From: CAYSUS01 sp964434165
Lineage (GTDB): Bacteria; Planctomycetota; Planctomycetia; Pirellulales; Thermoguttaceae
NCBI GenBank assembly: GCA_964434165.1
Contig: CAYSUS010000002.1
Coordinates: 80,931-144,930 of the forward strand
Reading direction: 5' to 3'
DNA: 64,000 nt
How positions within the stretch are numbered: position 1 is the first letter of the stretch; the number at the start of each line of letters is the position of its first letter. Under the pieces are notes generated by a model. That model worked only from the letters and a program-made list of their open reading frames with translations, was not told the origin of the DNA and ran no database searches. Positions 1 to 8,090 of this stretch are shown here, in pieces. Position numbers and translations under genes: made by a program.

Positions 1-1
1 C

Positions 2-2944
2 CGCCAGCACCGCCGGGGCGAGCGTCCCTCGGTGGAGGATTACGTCCAGGCCCATCCCGCGTGGTCCGCGCGAATCCGCGAGCTGTTTCCGGCCTTGCTG
101 CTGTTGGAGGGTTTGCGCTCCGATTCCCGTTTGGCCCCCGAGGGCCACGGCGACGGGGCTGCTCCGCACGAGCGCTTCGGCGACTTCCGCGTGGTGCGGG
201 AGATCGGCCGGGGCGGCATGGGCGTGGTGTACGAGGCGGTGCAGGAGTCGCTGGGCCGCCGCGTGGCGCTGAAGGTGCTTCCGGGGTCCTACTCGTCCTC
301 GGCGCGGGCGCTGGAGCGGTTCCGCCGCGAGGCGCAGGCCGCAGCCCGTCTGCACCATACGAACATCGTCTCGGTGTTCGGCGTGGGCGAGCACGGGGGC
401 CGGCACTTCTACGTCATGCAGTGCATCGAGGGCCGCAGCCTGGATTGCGTGCTGGCCGAGCTGGCCGGGCAGCGGGACGAAGGTTCGCAGCCGTCCTCGG
501 CCGCGCAGTGCGGAACCGCCGCCGATCCGACCGAGGACTTCGTCGGGGCCGACGTGGCCCGCGCGGTGGTCCGGGGCGGGTTCGAGCTGGGCTCGTCGCG
601 CGGCGGCGGCAGCCGGGACGAGGCCCCCTCCTGGAGCGCCGCGGCCAGCCTGCCCGATGGCCGGTCCGCGGGGTCGGCGCCCGCGGCCGTCCCGCGCCAG
701 GTCGCCGGGGGTCGCCTGTTCTCAGCCGCGTACTGGCGGAGCGTGGCCGGCATCGGCGTCCAGTTGGCCGCGGCACTTCACTACGCGCACAAGCAGGGCA
801 CGCTGCACCGCGACGTGAAGCCGGGCAACGTCATCCTCGACGGCCAGGGCACGGCTTGGATCACCGACTTCGGCCTGGCCAAGGTCCTCGACCAGGACGA
901 TCTCACGCATCCGGGTGACGTGGTGGGCACGCTCCGCTACATGGCCCCCGAGCAGCTCGACGGCGAGCACGACGCGCGGAGCGACGTTTACAGCCTGGGT
1001 CTGACGCTCTACGAGCTGCTCACGCTCCGCCCCGCCTTCACCGAGACGAGCCGCCGCAAGCTCCTGCGCCAGGTCAGCCAGCAGGACGCCCCGCGTCCGC
1101 GCTCCCTCAATCCGTCCATCCCGCGCGACCTGGAGACGATTGTTTTGAAGGCCATGGCGCGGGAGCCGGAAGGGCGTTATCAAACGGCGGGCGAGCTGAC
1201 CGAGGACCTGGAGCGTTTCCTCACCGACCGGCCGATCCTCGCCCGCCGCGCCAGCCCGGTGGAGCACGCGTGGCGATGGTGCCGCCGCAACCCGGCCCTG
1301 GCCGCGTCCAGCGCCGCGGCGCTGGTGCTTCTGGTGGCGCTGGCGGCCGGGGCATCGTTCGGGTACGTCAGGCGGACCCAGGCCCTGGCGCGCGAGTCGC
1401 TTCTGCGCGAGGAGGCCCAGCAGCAGCGGCGCCGGGCCGAGGCGAACCTCCGCCTGGCGGCCGAGGCCTTCGACGAGGTGTTCTCCAAGCTCACGGGCGC
1501 CCCGGAGGCGCGGATGCTCGGCGGTCCCGAGGAGAGCCTGTGGTACGGCGGGGCCGGACCCGCCGCGGTGAGCCCCAAGGACATGGCGCTGCTCGAAAGC
1601 CTGCTGGAGTTCTACGACCGTTTTGCGCGGGAGAACCGCGACGACCAGCGGTGGCAGCACGAGACGGCGCTGGCCTTTCGCAGGGTGGCCGACATCCAGA
1701 TGCTGCTGGGCGGCTTCGAAGAGGCGACCGCCGCCTGCCGGCGTGCCATCGGGCTTTTTGCACGGCTGTGCGAGGCCTCGCCGGACCGACCGGAATACCT
1801 GATCGGTCAAGCCGGGGCCCACAACGCCCTGGGCGGCATTCTAGGAAAGGCCGGCCGCGTTGACGAGGCCTTCCAGGAGTCGCGTCGGGCCCTGGAGCTG
1901 CTCGACGGCAACGCGCCGCTCGTCACCGCGTCGGCGCAGGGGCGCTACGAGCTGGCCCGCACCCACGAGCAGCTCGGGCTCCTGGAGATCCTCAACCGCG
2001 TGGGGCCCGACCGCGACCCGGCCGCCGAGGGCTCGCCCGCCGAGGGCATCGAGCACACGCGTCGGGCCCTGGCCTTGCTGGAAGACCTGGTCGCCGAGAA
2101 CCCGTCCAACGGCGACTACCGGCTGACCATGGCGAGGTGCTACGGGCATCTCTGGGGAGCCTCGCGGTTCCTTCGCGCGGCGGAGGGCCCCGAGGATCTC
2201 CAGCGCATCGCGTCGCACGCGGAGAAGGCGATCCGGCTGACCGAGCAGCTCGTCGAGGATTTCCCCGACAATCCCCAGTACCGCTCCGAGCTGGCGTTTG
2301 CCTACGCCATCACCAGCCACGGCCTCCCGATGCCGTCCGAGCGCGGCCGGATGCAGCGCATGATCGGGCGGCTCCAGAAGGGTGTGGATATGGCCCAGCG
2401 CCTGGTGGAGACGTACCCCGACGTGCCCCAATACCGGGCCTCGCTGGCCGCGTGCCACGTGGCGCTGGCCAACTGGCTTTGGGCGGCGGGCGAGCGGGAC
2501 GAGGCCGCCCGGAGCGGGCGTCGGGCCGTGGAGGTCGCCCGGTCGCTGGCCGAAAGGTCGCCCTGGCTCCGGCGGCATCCGGGCATGCTTCCGCGGGCGC
2601 TTTACGTGGCCGTGCAGATTCACCGCCTGCGCGGCGAGCCGGCCGAGGTGCGTCCGCTTCTAGAGGAGCTGATCGCGATCCAGCGGGAGTGGCTGGACCT
2701 CCAGTCCGATCCGCCGCAGGTGCCCGAGCGCCTGCCCGAGGCCTACGCCCTGCTTGCCGAGGTGCTCGCCGAGCTGGGCCAGACGCAGCGCGCCGCGGAG
2801 GCCGCCGGCAAGGCCCGGCAGCTTCGGCCGCTGGTCCGCCCGGGACCGGTGCGCGGGCCGCTCGGGCCGCTCGGGCCGCTCGATGCCGGGTTGGGGGCAC
2901 CGGCAGGAGACACCGAGGGAGAGACGGCGTCGCCCGGCCCTTGA
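2..2944 (+). CDS. Ser/Thr protein kinase with TPR-like C-terminus (5' truncated by window)
   Basis: This is a membrane-anchored eukaryotic-like Ser/Thr kinase. A GTG lies at 32, but the reading frame is open to base 2 and reads RRGERPSVEDY, the leader usual in planctomycete kinases, so the true start lies upstream. Counting from 32, the kinase domain holds the glycine loop GRGGMG near 59-64, the catalytic lysine (VALK) at 81, HRDVKPGN near 259, DFG near 279 and APE near 304. About 90 low-complexity residues (near 145-235) interrupt the domain between the hinge and the HRD loop. One transmembrane segment follows (about 421-443), then a long helical region with TPR-like repeats, presumably extracytoplasmic. 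The C-terminus ends in a GPLGPLGPL repeat. The kinase class is certain; the substrate is unknown. Confidence 0.93.
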   Translation, partial: RQHRRGERPSVEDYVQAHPAWSARIRELFPALLLLEGLRSDSRLAPEGHGDGAAPHERFGDFRVVREIGRGGMGVVYEAVQESLGRRVALKVLPGSYSSSARALERFRREAQAAARLHHTNIVSVFGVGEHGGRHFYVMQCIEGRSLDCVLAELAGQRDEGSQPSSAAQCGTAADPTEDFVGADVARAVVRGGFELGSSRGGGSRDEAPSWSAAASLPDGRSAGSAPAAVPRQVAGGRLFSAAYWRSVAGIGVQLAAALHYAHKQGTLHRDVKPGNVILDGQGTAWITDFGLAKVLDQDDLTHPGDVVGTLRYMAPEQLDGEHDARSDVYSLGLTLYELLTLRPAFTETSRRKLLRQVSQQDAPRPRSLNPSIPRDLETIVLKAMAREPEGRYQTAGELTEDLERFLTDRPILARRASPVEHAWRWCRRNPALAASSAAALVLLVALAAGASFGYVRRTQALARESLLREEAQQQRRRAEANLRLAAEAFDEVFSKLTGAPEARMLGGPEESLWYGGAGPAAVSPKDMALLESLLEFYDRFARENRDDQRWQHETALAFRRVADIQMLLGGFEEATAACRRAIGLFARLCEASPDRPEYLIGQAGAHNALGGILGKAGRVDEAFQESRRALELLDGNAPLVTASAQGRYELARTHEQLGLLEILNRVGPDRDPAAEGSPAEGIEHTRRALALLEDLVAENPSNGDYRLTMARCYGHLWGASRFLRAAEGPEDLQRIASHAEKAIRLTEQLVEDFPDNPQYRSELAFAYAITSHGLPMPSERGRMQRMIGRLQKGVDMAQRLVETYPDVPQYRASLAACHVALANWLWAAGERDEAARSGRRAVEVARSLAERSPWLRRHPGMLPRALYVAVQIHRLRGEPAEVRPLLEELIAIQREWLDLQSDPPQVPERLPEAYALLAEVLAELGQTQRAAEAAGKARQLRPLVRPGPVRGPLGPLGPLDAGLGAPAGDTEGETASPGP
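2855..2881 (+). repeat. three tandem copies of a 9-bp unit inside the kinase gene
   Basis: GGGCCGCTC occurs three times head to tail and encodes the GPL repeat near the kinase C-terminus. It is in frame, so copy-number change would alter length without frameshift. Confidence 0.85.
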
Positions 2945-2982
2945 TCGGCTGCGATCGTGCGGCGATGGCAACGCGCTTGAGC

Positions 2983-4506
2983 CTACGGGGTCGATTCGGC
3001 GAGCCGATGAACCGCCCAGCCGTCGCCCTGGGCCAGGACTGGAAGACGCGCGAGGGCCGTGCGATCCGCGGGCCCCTGTCCCGCGATCGCCACCACTTCC
3101 GCGCCCCGGGCGCGATACTCGGCCAGTCGGGCGTGCAGATCGTCCGCCTCTGGCGGCACGGCCCAGCCCGGCCGGTCGCAGTAGTAAAGCAGATCGATCG
3201 TGGAGCCGTGCATGGTGACCACCGGCCCGTCGGGCGAGGTCAGGGCGCGCACGGCCGCGGCCGCGGGGATCACCGCGCGATCCTCCGGCGGCGTGACAAA
3301 CGCGGGCCGGGCCGCATAGCGTAGCGAAAGCACCAGGGCCACGGCCAACAGGAGAAGCCCCGCCCGACGCCCAAGGCGCATCCCCCGGCGCACCACCTGC
3401 CAGCCCAGCCCCACGAGAATGCACAGCGGAGGCAGCACGGCCATCCAGTAGTAGTTCATCTCGTGGAACTTCTTGGGCAGGAGGACCACGAGCACCCCCA
3501 TGCTCGCCAGCCACGGCACGTAGCGCCGCCAGGCCGGGTGCACGAGGCCGGCCAGCGCCAGCACGAATCCCAGCGGCGTGAGCACCACGCCCGACAGGTC
3601 GTCGAGGGCCTGGCGGTAGAAGTCGGGCGAGCGGAGCAGGGGATGGGGAGGCCGATGGACCTCGGCGCTGTCGCGCACGGAGTAGAAGACGTGCGCCGCC
3701 AAAGGACTCTCGGGCGAGGCGGTCTCGGCGGCATGCCCATACCAGAGGGCGGCGGGCACAAGCGCGAGCGCGAACACCGGGAAGCCTGCGCCGACACGCG
3801 CCCTCCGCGAACTCCGCAGCAGCTCCCACCCCAGCGGCAGCAACAGCACGAGCATGTAGATCTTGGTGAGCAGGGCCAGCGCCAGCGCCGCTCCGGCCGC
3901 CAGAAGGACGGTTCCGGCCCAGGCCGTGTCGGCCCGACTCGGATCGCGTGGTGCCCCGCCCCGATCGAGCGTCGCGTATCGATCGAGCGCGTAGAACGTG
4001 GCGATTGTGAACAGCATGAGCGAGGCCTCGAGCATGAAGCTCTGGCCGTAGATGATGCTCACCGGCGAGAGGGCCAGGGCGGTCGCCGCCCCGATCGCCG
4101 CGCCTGGCCCGTGCCGGCGCCGCACCAAGGCGAAAAGCATCAGCACGCTCGCCGTGGAGAAGGCCACCGACGTGGCCCGGCCCCATACGTCGAGCGAGCC
4201 GCCCAGCCCTCGCCACAAGGCCCCGGTCAGACAGGCCGACACGGGCAGCTCCAGCATATGGAGCGAGCGCCGCCCGCCTGCGAGCTGATCGAGCGTGGGA
4301 TACCAGAGCGATGCCCTGCCCTCGGCCCAGTTGCGGGCGATCATGGCATAGACGACGTTCTTGGTCGCGAAATTGCCGAGCAGCGGCCTTTCGAGGGCGA
4401 TCGAGCGAACGGCCACGGCCAGCACCGCCAGTGCGAGCACTGCCGCGACAAGTTGGCGACTCTGCGAAACCTGGGAAGTGGTGGACTGGCTCGGTTCGCC
4501 GCGCAC
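2983..4506 (-). CDS. Membrane glycosyltransferase, GT39/ArnT-like
   Basis: A polytopic membrane protein of about 507 residues with many hydrophobic segments. Its N-terminal region (RSIALERPLLGNF, then YAMIARNWAEG) resembles the first periplasmic loop of lipid-linked-sugar glycosyltransferases of the PMT/ArnT group, which move sugars from polyprenyl carriers in the outer leaflet of the cytoplasmic membrane. The frame is open to 4890, but the N-terminal 128 residues of that longer frame are arginine/histidine-rich and run through the oppositely oriented lipoprotein gene. The GTG at 4504-4506, just before the first hydrophobic segment, is the better start, although no clear Shine-Dalgarno site precedes it. 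The gene converges with the upstream kinase. Acceptor and donor are unknown. Confidence 0.75.
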   Translation of the reverse strand: MRGEPSQSTTSQVSQSRQLVAAVLALAVLAVAVRSIALERPLLGNFATKNVVYAMIARNWAEGRASLWYPTLDQLAGGRRSLHMLELPVSACLTGALWRGLGGSLDVWGRATSVAFSTASVLMLFALVRRRHGPGAAIGAATALALSPVSIIYGQSFMLEASLMLFTIATFYALDRYATLDRGGAPRDPSRADTAWAGTVLLAAGAALALALLTKIYMLVLLLPLGWELLRSSRRARVGAGFPVFALALVPAALWYGHAAETASPESPLAAHVFYSVRDSAEVHRPPHPLLRSPDFYRQALDDLSGVVLTPLGFVLALAGLVHPAWRRYVPWLASMGVLVVLLPKKFHEMNYYWMAVLPPLCILVGLGWQVVRRGMRLGRRAGLLLLAVALVLSLRYAARPAFVTPPEDRAVIPAAAAVRALTSPDGPVVTMHGSTIDLLYYCDRPGWAVPPEADDLHARLAEYRARGAEVVAIAGQGPADRTALARLPVLAQGDGWAVHRLAESTP

Positions 4507-4544
4507 GAGGCAATTCCCGACGCAGAACTGGGGAAAGATGCGGA

Positions 4545-4572
4545 TTGGGCAAGCTTTTCGGCCGAATATAGC
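4545..4572 (+). promoter_or_regulatory. promoter-like site for the lipoprotein gene
   Basis: TTGGGC (4545-4550), a 16-bp spacer and TATAGC (4567-4572) lie 42 bp before the lipoprotein ATG. The same AT island read on the minus strand gives TATATT (4570 to 4565), which could serve the divergent glycosyltransferase gene. Confidence 0.4.
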
Positions 4573-4614
4573 CTTGGAATCCACCTGCTCCCAGAGGAAC
4601 TCCCGAGGTCGGTC

Positions 4615-5307
4615 ATGATCCGCATGCTGTTCGGTTGGACGTTGGCGGGGTTGGTCATCGTGGCCAGCGGCTGTGCGATGTGCGCCCACCCCTACGATGA
4701 GTGCTATCCCACGTACACCGGCGGCTGCGACGGAGTTGCCTGCCAGGGGCCGCGGGCGGGATCGATCCGCGCGATGGAAGGCCACATCATGATGGAGCCC
4801 CGCGAGGACCCCATGATGGAGGCGCCGCCCGTGCCCGACCCCACGGCCGACTACAACGAGACTACCGCCCATCCCGGAACCGCGCCGCACGTGTTCTCGC
4901 AGGCCCCGCGCAAGCCCTCAATGCCCTGGCAGCGCCAGTGGACGCCGCTGAGCGGGCTGGCGCGGTCGATGGGGCGGCTGTCCACGGCCATCACGGGAGA
5001 GCCGCAGGGCCCAGCGTCCCTGCCGCCGGACGGCATGCCGCCGCAGCGGTCGATGACCGCCGCGCGGCGAAACATGTACCGGCCGGCCGCGATGCCGCGG
5101 GCAGCGGCCCTCCCGGCGCCGAGAGGAGCGCCGCCGGGGACCGCGCAGCAGGACCGCGGCGGGCCCGACGTGTGGCAGATGATCCCCGAGGCCGACCGCC
5201 AGACCGCCAAGGTGCTCTCGGTGACCGACCGCCGGATGGACGGAGCGTCGTCGGGCATGCCATCGAGCGGCATGGCCACGCAGCCCTCGCACAACCCGCT
5301 GCGGTAG
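4615..5307 (+). CDS. Small lipoprotein of unknown function
   Basis: A 230-residue predicted lipoprotein. The N-terminus (MIRMLFGWTLAGLVIVASGC) is a short basic start, a hydrophobic core and a lipobox ending at Cys20, so it should be lipidated and held at a membrane. The rest is rich in proline, methionine, alanine and arginine, with Cys/Tyr-rich sequence just after the lipobox and a disordered remainder. I recognise no domain. The ATG at 4615 is chosen because the signal sequence begins there; the frame is open upstream to 3463, but that part is antisense to the glycosyltransferase gene. It is divergently transcribed from the glycosyltransferase with a shared control region. Confidence 0.75.
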   Translation: MIRMLFGWTLAGLVIVASGCAMCAHPYDECYPTYTGGCDGVACQGPRAGSIRAMEGHIMMEPREDPMMEAPPVPDPTADYNETTAHPGTAPHVFSQAPRKPSMPWQRQWTPLSGLARSMGRLSTAITGEPQGPASLPPDGMPPQRSMTAARRNMYRPAAMPRAAALPAPRGAPPGTAQQDRGGPDVWQMIPEADRQTAKVLSVTDRRMDGASSGMPSSGMATQPSHNPLR

Positions 5308-5315
5308 CGGGAGAC

Positions 5316-5340
5316 TTCCGAAGTCTCGGGGACTTCGGAA
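5316..5340 (+). terminator. perfect hairpin after the lipoprotein gene
   Basis: TTCCGAAGTC and GACTTCGGAA form a perfect 10-bp stem with a 5-nt loop, starting 9 nt after the lipoprotein stop codon. There is no T-run, so it may act as a transcript stabiliser or a weak terminator. Confidence 0.5.
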
Positions 5341-5355
5341 CCCTGGGCCGCGACC

Positions 5356-5374
5356 GCGGTTTCTTGCAAACCGC
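5356..5374 (+). repeat. second small inverted repeat
   Basis: GCGGTTT and AAACCGC form a 7-bp stem with a 5-nt loop. It overlaps the -35 element proposed for the transporter gene, so it could be an operator, but it may be chance. Confidence 0.3.
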
Positions 5375-5392
5375 CGCGGTTTCGACCAGAAT
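5364..5392 (+). promoter_or_regulatory. promoter-like site for the Nramp-like operon
   Basis: TTGCAA (5364-5369), a 17-bp spacer and CAGAAT (5387-5392) lie 56 bp before the ATG. This matches the form seen at other genes in the window. Confidence 0.45.
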
Positions 5393-5448
5393 CATCGGCT
5401 TCCAAAGGCGTGCCCTCGCGGCACCGTCCCCCCGGCCGGGAGAAGCCG

Positions 5449-7095
5449 ATGAGCGACCGCCCCCCGAGCGGAGCGACCGAAACCCGGGCCGACGAGCCCT
5501 CGCCCATCGCGCAGCCGCCTCATACCACGCTCGGCATCCTCAGCCGCCTGGGGCCGGGGCTGATCATCGCCGCTGCCATCGTGGGCTCCGGCGAGCTGGT
5601 GGCCACGCCCAAGACCGCGGCCCAGGCCGGGTTCACGCTCCTCTGGTTGATCGTCATCGGCTGCGCGATCAAGATCTTCGTGCAGGTGGAGTTCGGCCGC
5701 TACGCGATCAACTCGGGCAAGGCGACCATGGCCGCCCTGGACGACGTTCCGGGGCCGCGGATCGCCGGCACCAACTGGGTTCTCTGGTACTGGCTGGTGA
5801 TGTTCGTGGTCAGCATCGCCCAACTCGGCGGCATCGTGGGCGGGGTCGGGCAGTCGCTGGCGATCAGCACGCCGATCTCGGGCGATTTCAAGCAGCTTCT
5901 CGACGATCAGATCGCCTGGGACGACCAGGCCCGGCAGATCCTGGCCGAGTTGCCCGAGAGCGAGGTCGCCCCCTTGGCCAGCCGCAAGCAGGCGGAGCGC
6001 GAAGCGGCGCGCGAGGCGATACGCGGGAAGCTCGTGGAGGAGATCGGCCACGACCGCCCCGACCAGAAGAATCGGCCGACCTGGGACGACGTCACCTGGT
6101 CGGCGGTCGTCACGGCCGGCACCGTGGTGCTCCTCGTGGTGGGCCGTTACGCCCTGATTCAGAACTTCTCGGCCGTGCTCGTGGCGGCGTTCACGGCGGT
6201 CACCATCTTCTGCGTGTTCGCCTTGCAGCGGACCGAGTACGCCGTGGGCTGGCAGGATTTCGCCCGGGGCTTCTCTTTCCGGTTCCCGGAGTGGAAGGAC
6301 CTGACGCACTCGACCATGGCCCTGGTGCGCGGCGAGCCCAAGTCGGCGGTCTTCACGGCCCTGGCCACGTTCGGGATTATTGGCGTGGGGGCCAACGAGA
6401 TCATCGCCTACCCCTACTGGTGCGTGGAGAAGGGCTATGCGCGGTTCACCGGCCCGCGCGACGACACGCCCGGCTGGGGCGAGCGAGCGCGGGGCTGGAT
6501 GCGCGTGATGCGGTGGGACGCGGGCCTCTCGATGGTCATCTACACCTTCGCCACGGTGGCGTTCTACGTGCTCGGCGCGGCCGTGCTTCACCGCGAGGGG
6601 CTCGACCCGGAGAAGAACCAGATGGTCCACGCGTTGAGCCAGCCGTATGTGAAGGTGTTCGGCGACTGGGCCCACTGGATGTTCCTGTTTGGGGCGTTTG
6701 CGGTGCTGTATTCCACGTTCTTCGTGTCCAACGCGGGCCATGCCCTGGTGGCCACCGACGCGGTGAGCGTCTTCGGCGTGGGGGCCCGCACCGAGCGGCA
6801 GCGGTGGTGGTGGATCAAGGGCTTCTGCGTCTTCTTTCCGCTCCTGGCCCTCTTCTTCTACGTGTTCATTCGCCATCCCGGCAAGCTGATCCTGGCCAGC
6901 GGGGTGATGCAGGCCATCATGCTGCCCATGCTGGCCGGGGCCACGCTCTACTTCCGCTACTGGCGATGCGACGCGCGGATCCGCCCCGGCCGCCTGTGGG
7001 ACGCCCTGTTGTGGCTCTCCGCCCTGGGCATGCTCGTGGCCGGAGGCCACCTGGCGCTCTCGCAGCTCGTTTCGGCGCTGAAGCAGATGTCATGA
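5449..7095 (+). CDS. Nramp-like transporter lacking canonical metal-site motifs
   Basis: A polytopic membrane protein of 548 residues. The first segment, GPGLIIAAAIVGSGELVATP, and the overall pattern of hydrophobic helices resemble the Nramp (SLC11) family of divalent-metal/proton symporters. In the canonical family the first helix carries DPGN and the sixth carries MPH. Here these places read VGSGEL and VGANEI, so the substrate may not be Mn2+ or Fe2+. A charged hydrophilic loop of about 70 residues separates early helices. ATG 5449 is preceded by GGGAGAAG at good spacing; the GTG at 5410 in the same frame is less likely. The stop codon overlaps the start of the zinc-peptidase gene (ATGA). 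Confidence 0.75.
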   Translation: MSDRPPSGATETRADEPSPIAQPPHTTLGILSRLGPGLIIAAAIVGSGELVATPKTAAQAGFTLLWLIVIGCAIKIFVQVEFGRYAINSGKATMAALDDVPGPRIAGTNWVLWYWLVMFVVSIAQLGGIVGGVGQSLAISTPISGDFKQLLDDQIAWDDQARQILAELPESEVAPLASRKQAEREAAREAIRGKLVEEIGHDRPDQKNRPTWDDVTWSAVVTAGTVVLLVVGRYALIQNFSAVLVAAFTAVTIFCVFALQRTEYAVGWQDFARGFSFRFPEWKDLTHSTMALVRGEPKSAVFTALATFGIIGVGANEIIAYPYWCVEKGYARFTGPRDDTPGWGERARGWMRVMRWDAGLSMVIYTFATVAFYVLGAAVLHREGLDPEKNQMVHALSQPYVKVFGDWAHWMFLFGAFAVLYSTFFVSNAGHALVATDAVSVFGVGARTERQRWWWIKGFCVFFPLLALFFYVFIRHPGKLILASGVMQAIMLPMLAGATLYFRYWRCDARIRPGRLWDALLWLSALGMLVAGGHLALSQLVSALKQMS

Positions 7096-8090
7096 GGGCT
7101 CAACACGCAGTCCGTCCCCGCCGCCATGGCCTTTGGAGGCTGATCTTGCTGACGGCGGTGCTGGCCGCGTCCGGCGCCTGCATCGTGGCCTGGTGGCGGA
7201 CCGGCCTGTGGGCGCTGGGAGGCGATGCGGGGTACGAGGCGATCGTGGCGGGTGGGGAGGGGGAAAAGCCCGCCTGCGCGCGCCGGTCCGAGCCTCTCGG
7301 CGCGCAGTGCGAGCGCATGCGTGATCACCTGCGCGGGCTGCTGGGAGACCATCGGGCGGCCATCGTGCGCGAGCCGCTGGTCATCACCGGCGACCTGCCT
7401 GCGGCGGAGCTGCAGCGCCTGTACCGCGAAACGATCGGCCCGTGCGCGCAGGCGATGGCGGCCAGGCTCTTCGACGCGTCTCCCAGCGAGCCTGTGGCCG
7501 TGGTCCTCTTCGCCGACCAGGCAGCTTACGAGCGGCACGCCCGGGCGCTTCTGGGGCGCGAGCGAGTCTCGCCCCACGGCCACTACCGGCCGCACCTGCG
7601 CACGATCGTGGTCAGCGTGGCGCGGGGCGATCGGGCGCTCAGACACGAGCTGACCCACGCCCTGATGGCGTTCGATTTCCCCGAGGCCCCCTCCTGGCTG
7701 AGCGAGGGCATCGCCGCGCTCTACGAGACGAGCGCGGTGGCGGTTAAGCCGCCGCGAATCACCGGTCTGGCCGACGTGCGGCTCCGCAGGCTTCAGGAGG
7801 CGATCCTCGAAAACCGGCTGCGTCCCTTGCCGGAGTTGATCCGCCCGGGCGGGTTCGAGGAGGGCTCCGCCCGGCTGAACTACGCCCACGCACGCTACCT
7901 CGCCATGCTGCTCCAGGATCGCGGGGCGCTGGCGGAATACTACCGGGCGCTGCGCGACGGGCAGGGCGAGGGGACCTGGCGCGAGGAGGCGCTACGGAAC
8001 GCGCTGGGGGCGGAAAGCTGGGCGGCGGCCGAAGCGCAGTTCCGCCGGTTCGTGCTGGACCTGGAGGGGCCGGGGGATGCCGGGCCGTAG
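7092..8090 (+). CDS. Membrane-anchored gluzincin-like metallopeptidase
   Basis: A 332-residue protein with an N-terminal signal/anchor segment (LWRLILLTAVLAASGACIVAW) and a zinc-peptidase signature, HELTH at residues 185-189, followed by WLSEGIA, where Glu205 is in the right place to be the third zinc ligand of a peptidase MA-clan (gluzincin) enzyme. It would act outside the cytoplasm. The start codon overlaps the stop of the Nramp-like gene by four bases (ATGA), and the last 14 bases overlap the methyltransferase gene, so the three are probably translationally coupled. The natural substrate cannot be told from sequence. The class is well supported by the motif and spacing. Confidence 0.78.
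   Translation: MRAQHAVRPRRHGLWRLILLTAVLAASGACIVAWWRTGLWALGGDAGYEAIVAGGEGEKPACARRSEPLGAQCERMRDHLRGLLGDHRAAIVREPLVITGDLPAAELQRLYRETIGPCAQAMAARLFDASPSEPVAVVLFADQAAYERHARALLGRERVSPHGHYRPHLRTIVVSVARGDRALRHELTHALMAFDFPEAPSWLSEGIAALYETSAVAVKPPRITGLADVRLRRLQEAILENRLRPLPELIRPGGFEEGSARLNYAHARYLAMLLQDRGALAEYYRALRDGQGEGTWREEALRNALGAESWAAAEAQFRRFVLDLEGPGDAGP

Noticed and set aside
3463..4614. N-terminal extension of the lipoprotein gene
   Set aside because: It is antisense to the glycosyltransferase and has no domain; the lipobox signal begins at 4615.
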